Assembly: GCA_024449915.1 (NCBI GenBank)
Contig: JAMZAV010003261.1
Span: 1 to 64,000, forward strand
Direction: 5' to 3'
Source of the DNA: Sweltsa coloradensis
Lineage: Eukaryota > Arthropoda > Insecta > Plecoptera > Chloroperlidae
DNA: 64,000 nt
Every line of letters begins with the position of its first letter. Position 1 is the stretch's first letter. The notes under the pieces are model-generated. The model was not told the origin of the DNA and made no database searches. It saw nothing but the letters and a program-made list of their open reading frames with translations. Both the position numbers and the translations under genes were made by a program. This document shows positions 1-10,864 of the stretch, piece by piece.

Positions 1-97
1 CCCCCTTGAGCTTCGATACTTAAAAAAAACCATTCGCTTTGGGGAAGAACCCAAAGGCTTTTGCAGAGTCAGGGTCTGCGTTCCCTCTCCACATTTC

Positions 98-1016
98 TAC
101 AACATGTTGATGAAGAACAGCCACATTTCTTGTTGTAGTGGCTCCCAGGCCTGCACTATCTTCGCCCACAAGTGTTCGATTGGGTTAAGGTCGGGTTTGA
201 TTTAGGTGGCCATTGAATTTTGTTTATTTCTGGGTGCTGATTAAACCAGTCTTGAACCACATGAGCAGTGTGGAGTCTATTATCTTGGACGAAGTTTATC
301 ATGTGAGGTTCAGGGAATTGTACGGACGGTAGGAAGCATTTCGTCCTCTAAAACATTACAATAATCCAAGGAGTTTTTTCTTGGACCCACCCTCACAATG
401 TGTCCTGGAAAAGCAGCACACATCCAGCCCCAAAACATCAGTGATATCCTTCCACTGCGAGCTTTAGGAGCAATGTTCTCTGGCTCGTATCGAGTGTTCG
501 GTGGTCGCCATAGTCTCACTGGTGCATCCTGCTCAGAGCTGAAACACTTCTCGTCGCTAAAAACTACGGTGTCCCAAAATTCGGGCGGCTGGTTCACGTA
601 TTCTAGGGCGAACTCCAAACGTGTGAAGTTATGTAGCTCAGTGAGAATCTCCTTCTTTGCCGGTATATGGTGGTGACGTCCGGCTTCATGCAGGCGTCGC
701 CTGACAGTTTTGGCTGAAATAGCTACATTCATATCACGTAATATCGAGGAAGCGGAAGTCAACGGTTCTCCTTCAGATGTTGCAACTATGATATCATCGA
801 CATCTTCGTTGGTTAAGCGAATACGTCCAGTTCTATGACGATTGGCCAGTCCTTCATAGCCCTCTTCCTCATACCTAGACACCCATTTCCTAACAGTATC
901 CACATGACAATCTAGTTGGATAGCTATATGTGTCTTATTCATGCCACTTTGCCACAACCCTATCACCTGACCCCTTACCGTTTTCTTTAGCTCCAAATCT
1001 CCTGGATTCGAGCCAT
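98..1016 (-). pseudogene. Tc1-type DNA transposase, frameshifted
   Basis: This would be a cut-and-paste transposase of the IS630/Tc1/mariner superfamily. The longest open part (996-310, minus) carries an N-terminal helix-turn-helix (MNKTHIAIQLDCHVDTVRKW) and the first catalytic Asp in VVFSDEK near 555. Past the stop at about 310, a different frame gives FVQDN (second Asp codon at 282-284). After one more one-base shift it gives PIEHLW (Glu codon at 175-177) and a stop at 98-100. The spacing fits a DD34E triad, as in Tc1. The likely ATG is at 1016-1014, with a third shift near 990, because the open frame only begins at a TTG. I found no terminal inverted repeats: the 3' end runs to the window edge, and nothing matching it is seen at 1.0-1.7 kb. 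A dead or error-bearing copy. Family call is secure; the exact start is not. Confidence 0.85.
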
Positions 1017-1605
1017 ATTTGTAAATACTTTACAGAAGAATACACTGTCAATATCATGACACAACCGTGAACCATCACATGACAGTACGGCGTGTTCATT
1101 GCAACAATGCTCTGCAAAACAAAGTCGAAGCCTTCTTAATAACATTGTTTACATTTTAATGGAAAACTTATAATCACCAAAACAACAGTAAAAACAACAA
1201 CTAGTCAAATTATAAATTACCTTTACTGTAGTGTTAGTCAACAACAACAACATCACTGTTAAAATCATGACTATGAATGTTGGCAATACTGTGCATTGGT
1301 AGAACAGCTTGTTTACATAATGACATTGGAAGAGTAAGTTTATGTTAATAAAATATGGATGAAATCCAAGTTGTTTCATTTACCTTAATGGGTGGCAAAT
1401 TTTTAACCAAAGAATAAATTATTTAATAATGATTTAAATAAAATAAAATATGGTCTTATTCATTCTCGTTTCAATAAAACTTTAACAAGTCTAGAAGGCT
1501 TCCATCAATCGATAATGCAGTTCACAGGGCGATATAAATAATGGCGTCAAGAGTTGAATCACGAGATGTCGGTGAAAGAGGTTTCTTTCAGACCTCTTGA
1601 TTTAT
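1017..1605. other. AT-rich stretch, no gene recognised
   Basis: This holds the upstream part of the Tc1-type element and unassigned AT-rich DNA. Short open frames here have no recognisable domain. Confidence 0.5.
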
Positions 1606-1924
1606 GTATGACCCTGGGGCCCAAGTTTTGAAAAATGCGTTTGCAGTCACCTCTGAAAACGAGTGACTTGGAGGGTCACGTGACTACCAAAACGTACGTT
1701 TTGAACCAAATGCTAGTTTTGAAATCATAACGCACGTTTCGAAACGTACGTTTCCACCCACGGCCGAAAAGCTCGTGGTTTGATGATTAGTGATATATGT
1801 CATCGCCCCTATGATTCACTTACGAATCTTTTAGTTATTTCAGGAAATGTATGCTTTCATTTTAGATGGCCGTGACTTTGATTTATTTTTTGTCATTCGT
1901 TAGTTCACATCGTTAGGAAGTAAT

Positions 1925-1947
1925 AATGGTTGTTTATTTATTTATTT

Positions 1948-1980
<33 letters not shown>

Positions 1981-2042
1981 GTCTATCCTATTCAGTTATA
2001 AAAACTGATTTACAAAGGAGGACAACTTACAAAGGAGGACAA
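1925..2042 (-). repeat. Retroposon 3' tail with (AAAT)n
   Basis: Read on the minus strand, a segment containing TTGTCCTCCTTTGTAAATCA runs into GTTAAATAAATAAA repeats, as at the 3' end of a non-LTR element. Sister copies lie at 20330-20434 and 39410-39483. The parent element is not identified. Confidence 0.55.
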
Positions 2043-2095
2043 CCGTTATCTTTCTTTATCATGTATTACCTAGTTTTTTAAATTACGCTTACTAA

Positions 2096-2553
2096 GGGTG
2101 TGTCTGAAAATTATTCAAAGTCTAGGTCCAGGTCCAGGTCTAGGTCCAAGTTCAAATCCACTCTAATAAAGTACTGTCTGAAAAGTCTAAGTCTAGACCC
2201 ATTCTTGGTCCAAGTCGACAAATAGATCGAGCATTCGAAAGTGTACACTCGTTTTAGGTCCGATTCAAAATGGCCTTCCGCGACAACGAGAGAAACAATA
2301 ATTGAATGCATTGTTAATAAAGGTAAACATTTAAGTTTTGTTTGTTTTATCACGTATTTAATTGGTTTTACTAGATGTACAAATACTTTTAATAAACAAT
2401 ACTTTACAAAGGACTCTCGAATGCACACTAACCTAACTTTAGGTAGTGTTGAATTTGCCCGGCAGGCAGCTCTACTGTAGGCTGTATAGCACTTTAACAT
2501 TGAGTTGGACTTGGACCTACACCTGGACTTGGACCATAATTCAGACACACCCC
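2096..2553. mobile_element. MITE nested in the 1606-2895 element
   Basis: The ends are GGGTGTGTCTGAA and TTCAGACACACCCC, an inverted pair. Subterminal AGGTCC/GGACCT repeats lie at 2124-2145 and 2505-2533. The sister copy near 20475-20490 reads straight across the site, so this is a real insertion with a 2-3 bp A-rich target duplication whose exact edge is ambiguous. It encodes nothing recognisable. Confidence 0.8.
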
Positions 2554-2895
2554 AAGTATCATTATCCACTCGAGAATCGACATTCTACACTAATGACAGC
2601 CATCGTAATCGTAGGCCATGTTTTTAACTATGGTTCCTCTTCTTAGCGCTAGAGCGCTAGGCGTAATAATACGCAATTCTGATTGGTTGGGGGATGTTTT
2701 ACATTCACAAAGCTTTCACTGTTTCGAAACAATCGCAACGATGACTAACAGCAACACCCATCTATCCCACAACGTACGTTTGATTTCAAAACTAGCAATT
2801 AACTCAAGTCACCAAAATGAGGTGGGATAGGAATTACGTTTTGACGGTGGCTTGAGGCAGCAAACGCATTTTTCAAAAACTTGGGTCCCTGGCTG

Positions 2896-3011
2896 TACAA
2901 TCATCTACAAAGAGTCAATCATCGTGACATTCGTAGAGGGAGACCAGAAATTGATCTTGATAAACAATTAACGATAACTATTTGGTTATTGGCCAACCAA
3001 GAATCATTTAG
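2896..3011 (+). pseudogene. PIF/Harbinger-like transposase N-terminal exon fragment
   Basis: The frame reads RGRPEIDLDKQL followed by ITIWLLANQESFR, which matches the conserved N-terminal region of HARBI1-type transposases as I know them. It ends at a canonical splice donor (TTTAG then GTAAGT at 3012). The sister copy (20823-20938) is open through this region. This copy has one extra base near 2907. No downstream DDE exon was found. It is likely a fragment of a Harbinger element that was itself hit by the 1606-2895 insertion. Confidence 0.6.
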
Positions 3012-3417
3012 GTAAGTAAATCTCTGCTATGGGCGTGTATCAAATCTCCATTTACGTTTTACGTATTATATTTACGTACGGAATTTCTGTGATTCGTTTC
3101 TTTTGAGATTCGGAAACATTACTTTTAACGTAGATATCATTATTTCAAGGCTTTTCTTTTAAATAAAAAAACTCTCTAAAATCAGCCGTTCGAGCCCTGG
3201 CGTACGTATAAGAGTAAAATTAGATTTTCCAGCTACTGCGGACCTGGCACCTCCACCAAATTCACTCGACATTTTACACTCTTGGTCTTTCTACTTTTGC
3301 CGAGCACCTAGGGATCTGAAAATTTGACACGATACCGTCATCTACCGTGTCTTTCAGATTTGCCAGGGGGGACGCCTCCGGGTACGGCCCTTCTTTGCAC
3401 CGACGCCAGGCGTCGCG

Positions 3418-3791
3418 TATACCCCGTCTGGGCCCGGGGTAGAATTGGCCAAGAGCATGGCTCTGCTAATCGTAAAAGGCGATTCAAGAGAAAAAGTCCA
3501 CCTCGCAAACATCAGCAAGTAAGCGCGAAGTATCTTACTCCCAAAACTAGAGGCGAGCTCTGGCAATCGTCGTCGGGACCTTCCCCCCTTCCTTGACGAC
3601 CCCCGGCGACGATGACAATGACACAACGAACGATAACAACGACGATGAGGGACTGCGACGTGGGGAAACCCCCCTTCCTCCCCCTTACCCGTGGCTGGTT
3701 CTGACCAGCATGGGTCCTCCTCCCCACCCCCTTAGGCTAGAGTGGTGCATTATGACCAACGGTTGACGCGTCCTTAATCCAAAAAACAAAA
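3418..3791 (+). mobile_element. SINE-A, reference copy with target-site duplication
   Basis: Its borders are exact: a 13-bp duplication, GCCAGGCGTCGCG, lies at 3405-3417 and 3792-3804, and the uninterrupted site is present near 21330. Order: CCCCGTCTGGGCCCGGGG start; tRNA-like head with an A-box-like TGGCCAAGAGC (TGGCCCAGAGC in most copies) and anticodon-loop-like CTGCTAA; B-box-like GGCGATTCAAGAG; body with CGCAAACATCAGC and GAGGCGAGCTCTGG; a tract of GAC/GAT triplets; a pyrimidine-rich part; the hairpin GCTGGTTCTGACCAGC; and a 3' segment containing CCAACGGTTGACGCGTCC that resembles the LINE-I 3' hairpin, ending A-rich. The anticodon GCT and the TGGCC start suggest a tRNA-Ser origin (inference). 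It has no protein of its own, so it needs a LINE enzyme. Confidence 0.9.
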
Positions 3792-4234
3792 GCCAGGCGT
3801 CGCGTGGCGTCGCGGCGCCGGGAGCAAAACTTATCTTTCATATTAGTTACTTACGAATCGTGTGCGCTTGTGAAATTTCACATTCCCAACTCTATTTTTA
3901 CGAAAGCGAAATTCTTTTTTCGAAACTCGCGATTTACCTTGGACCCTTCGCCTCCACGAATTCTCTTCTAAAATTTAACAATTTGACGCTTAGTTTTTCT
4001 ACCCCATCGACGACCAACCAGTCTTACGTCTTGGGACTTTACAAACCGGGAAAGGTCCCTGGTACCGTGGTTACTGAGGGGCCAGAGCTGGAAGTCGGTC
4101 CCTGCCAAGGTGCGTCGGGTCGTTCGCGGCCGTTGAATGTATCGATATTTTAACAAGTTTCCAAATGCTGACTTGATATACACACTAATAGCAGAAGGCA
4201 AGAGGTGCATTGCTGTATGTCGTGCAATACACCA

Positions 4235-5757
4235 CGATTAGAGACGTTCATGAAGGAGGTTTTGGTTGCAAAGCAGAAAATTGTTGTTGGCGTGATTTTT
4301 TGACATTGGCAAAGCCTACGACAAACATGGAGATATAATATTCTTCAAACAGATTCACGACTGGAGTTTTTAGAGGGCACATGCCAAAATGTTAAAAAAA
4401 TTTTTTAAAAAGATAGAATTTCAAAGTACTTTGTAACAATGTACTGTCCGACTCGTTCTAAACTGGAAACAGGTGTACCACAAGGCCAGTCTTGTCGTGT
4501 CACTATTTGCTATTGGCATAAACAGTGACGTGGATTGTATTCCAAAGAGCCTAATGTCGTCCCAATTTGTAGATACCTGGGAATCTTCTACAGATCGGTA
4601 AATCTATAAAACCCAGCTAAAGACACGTGGAAATTGGATTGAAAAATATAAGTGAATGGGCTAGAAAGCGGGGGACACGATTCTCTCCCGGAAAGTCTCA
4701 GTGCATTCACGTTTGTCGTCTTCAAGGAATTCGAAGTAAACCCACAACTCTCGCTTAACAATGTAGAACTTCAATTCAAAACAAATGTCCCCCCCTCTTC
4801 TCGGCATGGTGTTTGACATAAAGCTAAATTGGAAACACCACGTTGTTGAGTTACGCAAAAGATGCATGTTGAAAATCAACCTTTTGAAAGTTTCATTAAT
4901 ACATTGAGGGGTGCAGGTAGGACTTGCATGTTGAGATTTTACGGATCAATAGTTTGCTCCAAGATGCATTTATTGATGTTTCGTATATTCTTCAGCAAGT
5001 GACAGAACTACAGTTTTGCTTGGATACTTAGACACGTGGGCATAGGGGGAAATGAACACCTGCTCAGGCTGCTAAGGAAGCTTCCAGCGTCGAGACGTTG
5101 ATTTCAATCTAGTTCCCGTTCCAAATGTCAAGAGTGGATTCAAGCAACGTTTTTTTGAATTTGCAACAAGCATCTTGGGATGTGTTGAAAAAATAACAAA
5201 TTGCTTTAGTGTAATGTCCAAAACGGACAAATAAAATTCGTTTTCCCTACGTCTAGACTATTGTACAAAAGAGGTGGTATTGTCCAGAATTCGAATAGGC
5301 CACACACGTCTAACTCACGGATATCTCTTAACCAAAGAAAAAGTGATTCCCATATGTGACACATGTGACGTTTCATTAACCGTACATCATATTCTAGCAG
5401 AATATACCAAATTTGATGCCTTGCGCAAGCAATTTGATCCCTTCCAACCATATGAAGAACTTCTATCATATGATAACGGCGACAAACTTTTTAAATTTCT
5501 CATCCATAGTAAAATATTTTACAAAATCTAATTCACGTCATACACATTTCTTTCTTTTCTTTTTTTTTCACAAACTTAACTTTTATTGGCTATTACTTTC
5601 ATCATCGTCAATTTATTTATTTATTTATACACTTAGAAAACAATCTTATCATCAAACACACCTTTAAAACTCATCCCATCAACTTTCATTACCACAGGCG
5701 GCGCAATATGACAATTCCGGTTGAAGCGCCCTAGTTTAAAAACGTCGTCGTCGTTGA
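4235..5757 (+). pseudogene. LINE-I fragment: RT middle to 3' end, internal deletion
   Basis: This is a degenerate piece of the same LINE as 52965-61062. It starts within the reverse transcriptase (KAYD region near 4310), loses about 0.7-0.8 kb near 4990-5020, which removes most of RNase H, and resumes at the last RNase H motif and the C-terminal CX2CX7HX4C finger (5360-5400). The 3'UTR follows and ends in CACGTCGTCGTCG-like repeats (here AAACGTCGTCGTCG). There are many stops and shifts. Confidence 0.85.
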
Positions 5758-6043
5758 TCACTTACAGCTAGAATGAAGCAAACTGAGGTTCTATTAGAAC
5801 ACTTGGTTTCAAATAATAAATGGGGTCCAATTGTAGGCTTGGTGGCATTGGCTTTTCTTTTTTGTCGTTATTCGGTTATCTAGGGCCTGGGCCAAACATT
5901 TGAGCCCAGAGGATGTCTCTGATGATCATAAAAGTTAAGAAAAGTTAAAATTTTTATCTCGCAAACATCAGCTATATGAAGGGAGTATTTAGCTTCCCGA
6001 GGCGAGCTTTTACAATCGTCGTCGGGGACATCTCCCACTTCCT
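5758..6043 (+). mobile_element. SINE-A partial with upstream module
   Basis: 5758-5882 holds the upstream module also seen at 7740 and 38455 (GAATGAAGCAAACTGAGGTT). From 5883 a diverged SINE-A head and body follow. The SINE is cut in its pyrimidine tract by the next LINE-I fragment. Confidence 0.65.
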
Positions 6044-6668
6044 GCTTCCAGGGGCCGCGACATTGATTTCAATAAATTTACCGTGTCAGATGTCAAGAGT
6101 GGATTCAATCAAAGTTTGTTGGATTTGCGACATGCATCATGGGGTGTGGTGCAAAATATCAAATGACGTAGTGTGATGCCCCCCTGAGTCATAAAATTAT
6201 TCCTCTTACGTCTCGACTCTCACGTAGAGAAAGGTGGTATTGTCCAGAATTCTAATAGGCCACACACGTCTAACTCACGGATATTGCTTAACCAGAGAAA
6301 AGGTTGTTCCCAGATGGGACACATGTGATAACCGTATATTATCATATGTTAGCAGGAATGTACAAAATATGATGCCTTGCGCACGTAATTTGATCTCTCC
6401 CAATCACATGAAGAACTTCTTTCATAACGGGAACAAACTTTCTAAATTTCTCTTCCAATGTAATCTATTTAAAAAAAAATCACATGAAACACATTTAATT
6501 TTTTAACCAAATAAATATTTATTCTTTTGCTTTTATTATATAGACATAGAAAACAATAATTATAAGTAATCATCAAACACACCATTTACTAACTTCATCA
6601 ACTTTAATTATCACAGGTGGCGCAATATAAACCTAACCGGGTTGAACGCCCTATTTTCTCACGCTCGC
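6044..6668 (+). pseudogene. LINE-I 3' fragment (RNase H end, finger, 3'UTR)
   Basis: It starts at the RNase H C-terminus, keeps the SRREKVVLSRILIGHTRLTHG stretch near 6215-6280 in broken form, and ends with TAACCGG..GTTGAACGCCC and CTATTTTCTCACG. It is 5'-truncated and frame-broken. Confidence 0.8.
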
Positions 6669-6861
6669 ATTTAATATGGGATTTTCTCAGGCAAATGCAA
6701 CAAATCATATTGTATTGTTAGGAAATCTACATAAAAAAACATTGGTTGTAATATCGCCTGATCTTGGGGGAGGTGCCGTGTTGATACCACACGTGTGTTA
6801 TTCTTTCTGTCTCCTCGGCGACAAAAGAAACAAGACTAAGTATATAATATTTTTTTTTTAT
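6669..6861. other. No gene recognised
   Basis: AT-rich DNA with a poly-T run at 6850-6859, which is probably the A-tail of the minus-strand SINE that follows. Confidence 0.4.
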
Positions 6862-7110
6862 AATAATTGTTAGTGTGAAGCCTGCCTTGGGTTTGATCCA
6901 TGCCCCTCATCTAGTGTCTGACTAGAAAGGTTGCGGATGAACGATTGTAAAGAGATGTACGAGGGCTGTTTAAGAGGACTCAATCCCTTGCATTCGCCGA
7001 GGAAAACCCCGGAACAAACCTTTAGTCAGGATTGCCCGTCTCGACGGGATTTGTACCCGGGACCGCCCCGAATCAGAATCGCGTGCTTAATGCTCCAGCC
7101 ACACTGGGCC
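6862..7110 (-). mobile_element. tRNA-derived SINE-B, copy 1
   Basis: Read on minus, a tRNA-like head (7095-7025) contains GGGTACAAATCCC, a B-box-like segment, followed by a body shared with 40140-40395 (CAAGGGATTGAGTCCTCT) and an A-rich end at 6850-6860. It is a different family from SINE-A and lies in the opposite orientation. Confidence 0.6.
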
Positions 7111-7242
7111 GTTTCTTGTGATGAATCAGTTGATATTCACGTCGTCTTTATGCTATTTCGTTTATTTAAAAATATGCTCTGTTTTCGCCAACAATTTCAT
7201 TGCTTTTTTTGTTTTTATATAAGCTCAAGTTATATTCCCAAA

Positions 7243-7620
7243 CCCCCTCTGGGCCCGGGGTAGAAATTGGCCCAGAGCTTGGCTCTGCTATCGTTCAAGG
7301 CGATTTAAGAGAAAAAGTCCACCTAGCAAACATCAGCAAATACGAGCGGAGTATATTACTCCCCGAATCTAGAGGCGAGCTCTGGCAATCGTCTTAGAAG
7401 GCCTTGCGCCCTTCCCCTTTACGATCCTTTGACGACGATGACGACAATGACAAACCCCGAACGATGACAAAGACATGGACGACCACCATGGTGAGAACCC
7501 CATTCCTCCCCTTACCCGTGGCTGGTTCTGACCAGCATTTTGCCCCACCTCCCCCCAACCCTAGGTAAGAGTGGTGCATTATGACCTAACGGTTGACGCG
7601 TCCCAAATCAAATAATAAAA
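7243..7620 (+). mobile_element. SINE-A, near full length
   Basis: It has all parts from CCCCCTCTGGGCCCGGGG to GACGCGTCCCAAATCAAATAA. Small indels in the head (CTGCTATCGTTC) damage the tRNA-like fold. Confidence 0.85.
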
Positions 7621-7739
7621 AAAGGTAATTGGATAAAATATAATAACGAAAATACTATGCATAATAAATCATATTATTACCTGGCATTGAAAGTCACTGC
7701 CCTGTAGAAAAAACACGGCCTCTAATAATAATGTAAACA

Positions 7740-8660
7740 AACCGCGTAGGAATTTTGAAGCTTCCCCTCAACAAGGCTGTGGGGACGCTTGGGTTTAAAC
7801 ATTTGCACTTTCAAATGTTTTTTTTTTTTCTTTGGGCGAGAAAGTTGGCGCCGTCTGGTTTAAATGAAGTTTTGTAACAAAAAAGGATAAATACTGACAA
7901 TCTATCGGTGTCATTACAAATATGATTTTATATTTGATCAAAACATACGGAAATACTGAAGCCAACAGAGGTACGGTTAGTCTCTGGGGTTCACGTTTAG
8001 ATCGGAAGAAAGTATTGGTCTTGTAGCATTGGCATTTTCTTGTGTAGCCATCAGAGGACATTCATAGTGGGGTCTGAGGTAATACGTGCTCTGTCTTTCT
8101 GCTGGGAAACAATGCTGTGGCGGGTTCCAGACTTGGGCCCCCGTAGGCTACCTGCCTGTGGCTGGTTCTTACCAGCATAGGGGATAGACCTAGGGTACAA
8201 ATTAAACACGAGAAATGGCTCTGCTAATCGTTTAAGGCAAGAAAGAATAAAAGACCATCTCGGATACATCAGCAAGTGAACGAGGAGAATACTTCACGAA
8301 ACTAAAGGCGAGCTCTGGCCGGCAGCTAGAGAAACTGAAACCTCTTCTCTCAAACCCAACCGTGGCTGGTTCTGTCAGAAAAGGACATTCCTTCCCATAT
8401 CCACAAGTCTCTTTCTGAGCTCTGGCGGTCGACGTCGGGGACTCCTCCCCTTACCCTTTGACTTCCTCCCATACGACGGTGACAATGACATCAACCGATG
8501 ATGATGTCAAAGACGATGACGACCGCGGCGTGAGAACTCCCTTTTCCTCTCCCTTTCCGTCGCTGGTTCTGAACAGCTTGGACCCTTCCTCTCCATATCC
8601 ATTAGGCTAGAGTGGTGCATTATGACCCCAACGATTTACGCGTCCTTAAACCAAATAAAC
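7740..8660 (+). repeat. Upstream module plus composite SINE-A pieces
   Basis: 7740-8060 matches the module at 38570-38850. It is followed by a hairpin segment (8155-8180), a diverged SINE head (8197-8300) and a separate SINE 3' half (8400-8650) ending TAAACCAAATAAACC. At least two SINE copies are merged here. Open frames across it are not genes. Confidence 0.6.
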
Positions 8661-8668
8661 CAAAATAC

Positions 8669-9053
8669 ATCCGTCTGGGCCAGGGGTAGAATTAGCCCAT
8701 TGCATGGCTCTACTAATCGTTAAAAACAATTCAAGAGAAAAGTGCACCTCGCAAACATCAGCTAGTGAGAGCGGAGTATCTTACTCCCCGAAACTAGAGG
8801 CGAACTCTATCAATCGTCGTCGAGGACCTTGCCCCCTTCCCTGGACGACCCCCCGGCGACTATGACAATGACACACCAAACGATAACAAAGACGATGACG
8901 ACCGCGACGTGAGGAACCCCCCATTCCTCCCCTACCCGTGGTGGTTCTGACCCTCATAGACCCATCCTCCCCATATCCCCCAGGTAAAGTATAGCATTAT
9001 GAGCTTAACGCGCGTTTTACGCGTCCTTAATCCAAATAAACCAACAAAAAAAA
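8669..9053 (+). mobile_element. SINE-A, near full length
   Basis: Head to tail is present. The hairpin is damaged (GTGGTTCTGACCCTCA) and the B-box region reads AACAATTCAAGAG. Confidence 0.85.
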
Positions 9054-9055
9054 GC

Positions 9056-9235
9056 AAACAAATTAATAATTACTATCTTTCACTATCATTATTTCTTTCC
9101 TTTTAAAAACCTAGAAACTATCTATCTTAAAAACATCAAACATTAATTTTATTAACTTTCTTTTTCAAAAGGCAGCACGATATGACCAAACCGGTTAAGG
9201 CGCCCTAGTTTCTCACGTCGTCGTAGTGAATTTTA
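9056..9235 (+). mobile_element. LINE-I 3'UTR end
   Basis: UTR with ACCTAGAAACTATC and AAAGGCAGCACGATATGACC, then CCGGTTAAGGCGCCC and a CACGTCGTCGT terminus. No coding part. Confidence 0.8.
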
Positions 9236-9561
9236 TTTTCCGCGGGTCGCCGACTCATGGGTTCTCAGGGGCTGAAGCACCTCCCGGATTGTTTGGATTG
9301 GCAACAACCTTTCTGTACAAAATACAATACTAAAATCCTAATACATTAGTACAAATGAAGTACAAATATCTAAATACGCATTTAAAAAGAAATGACAACA
9401 TGCATTCAGAGCTAACCTATAAGTTAGAAAATAAATGCTTTCGTTTATAAATGCATAGTCTAATGGAAAGATAATATATAAGTGACAGTCACAAATTTTA
9501 AAATGGCGTAAATAGCTGTTTCTTATATTACTGTAACATTGTAACCAATATATATGAATTT
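9236..9561. other. No gene recognised
   Basis: Mostly AT-rich unassigned DNA between a LINE-I end and a SINE-A copy. Confidence 0.4.
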
Positions 9562-9960
9562 CCCCCTCTGGGCCCGGGGTGGAAAATTGGCCCAGAGCAT
9601 GACTCTGCTAATCGTCAAAGGCGATTCAAAGAAAATGTCCACCTCGCAAACATCAGCTTATAAAAATAGTGTATGGTATATTACTCCCCGAAATCTAGAG
9701 GCGATTTTTTGCAATAGTCGTCTGCATGGGACACCTCCCCTTTCCCTTGATGACCTCCCCAGCGACGATGACAAGGATACATCGAATGATGACAAAGACT
9801 GTGACGACCGCGACGCCTCCTCCCCATATCTCCTATGAGTGTAGCATAATAAAACTGTGACTGGTTCTAACCAGCATGGGCCTTTTCTCTCATATCTCCT
9901 GGGCTTCCGACCTATTATGACCTATTTGTTATCGCGATATTAACATAGCGAATCAACCAA
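9562..9960 (+). mobile_element. SINE-A, diverged 3' end
   Basis: The head is good. A second, partial hairpin region (9848-9880) follows the first 3' end, so the tail is rearranged. The GAC/GAT tract happens to be open as a poly-Asp stretch, which is not a gene. Confidence 0.8.
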
Positions 9961-10569
9961 AAATGTATTAGTTATTTATTTTCTATGTGTGGAGATGATC
10001 AGCGTTTTGTTAGCCATGCCATTTGGTATTTTGAAATATAATTATTGAATTATCACATATAATAATTAACACTGCACATTATTCAGACGAACTTAATCAT
10101 AATAATACACTTAAATGAATCGTGATAACAACGAATTTATTAAAATTAGTTGCCATTCTGATATAACAACAATCACGCCTCTTCGAAACCCACGGCCTCA
10201 TCAAAACTGAACTATTTCTCACATCTCAATCAAAATGGGTCAAATTGCGTAGGAATCTCTACCTCGTAGAGAAAAGGTTCTTCCCAGATTTGACACATGT
10301 GACGCACCTTCAAGGCTCTACAGGACCCTGTATTGTATCCATGCGTTGCAGTGTTTTCGTAGTTTCATTGTAACAAACGATACAATTGAGATATTCCGAT
10401 ATTTTTGTTTTATTATACTCAGTAAACACGCCTAACATCACCCGTGTTGCACGTGTTGTAAAACACACACAACGCAACACGTCAATCAGCTGAAACGTTC
10501 AGTTAAGGTGAAGCAATAAAAGGCACTTACAACCTTGTTGTCTATTTTGGAGCCATCTGTGAATACCAT
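9961..10569. other. Unassigned DNA with a module fragment
   Basis: 10165-10270 resembles 38460-38560 (GAAACCCACGGCCTC). The rest is AT-rich and unrecognised. A fragment of the LINE-I coding end (GACACATGTGACG) is visible at 10280-10305. Confidence 0.4.
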
Positions 10570-10860
10570 TAAAATTTGTTCTCCTATTACTACCATCTCT
10601 TATCATTATTCATTATATTTTATTTAATAAACTAAGAAACAATATAATCATCAAACATACAATATCACAGGCAACGCAATATGACCTAACGGTCGACGCG
10701 CCCTTAATGCAAAAAAAAAATATATAAAAATGTAATTTATATTAAGATAATAAAAAAACTCGCAACAAATCCATTCTATTACCTTACAATATCACTGGGG
10801 CTCAGTATTACCTCACGGTTAAAGCGATTTGATTCTCTAGATGTTATAACAAAGCTTAAA
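10570..10860 (+). repeat. LINE-I 3'UTR with SINE-type terminus, plus module
   Basis: The LINE-I UTR (CTAAGAAACAATATAATCATC) leads into GGCAACGCAATATGACC, but the terminus is SINE-like (GGTCGACGCGCCCTTAATGC, then poly-A). 10714-10860 is a module repeated at 16130-16265. Confidence 0.65.
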
Positions 10861-10864
10861 AATA

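Larger units (their letters stand above)
1606..2895. mobile_element. Non-autonomous DNA element with long imperfect inverted ends
   Basis: The left end (about 1611-1650) and the reverse complement of the right end (about 2845-2890) share CCCAAGTTTT..GAAAAATGCG and then more distant similarity (GCTAGTTTTGAAATCA) further in. This gives imperfect inverted ends of 100 bp or more. It encodes no transposase. It sits immediately 5' of a Harbinger-like exon fragment at 2896. TGTA flanks both ends and is a possible target duplication. The copy at 20067-20822 keeps the right end but lost its left end where a LINE-I copy abuts. The superfamily is not certain. Confidence 0.7.
2896..4234 (+). repeat. Duplicated unit, copy 1 (with SINE insertion)
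   Basis: Apart from the SINE at 3418-3791, this is closely similar to 20823-21800: the Harbinger-like exon, an AT-rich stretch, then GC-rich motifs such as GGCGTCGCGTGGCGTCGCGG. It ends where a LINE-I fragment starts. Besides the exon, no coding is recognised. Confidence 0.8.

Noticed and set aside
9554..9838. Open frame with an acidic poly-Asp end
   Set aside because: It reads the GAC/GAT tract of SINE-A. Other copies break this frame.
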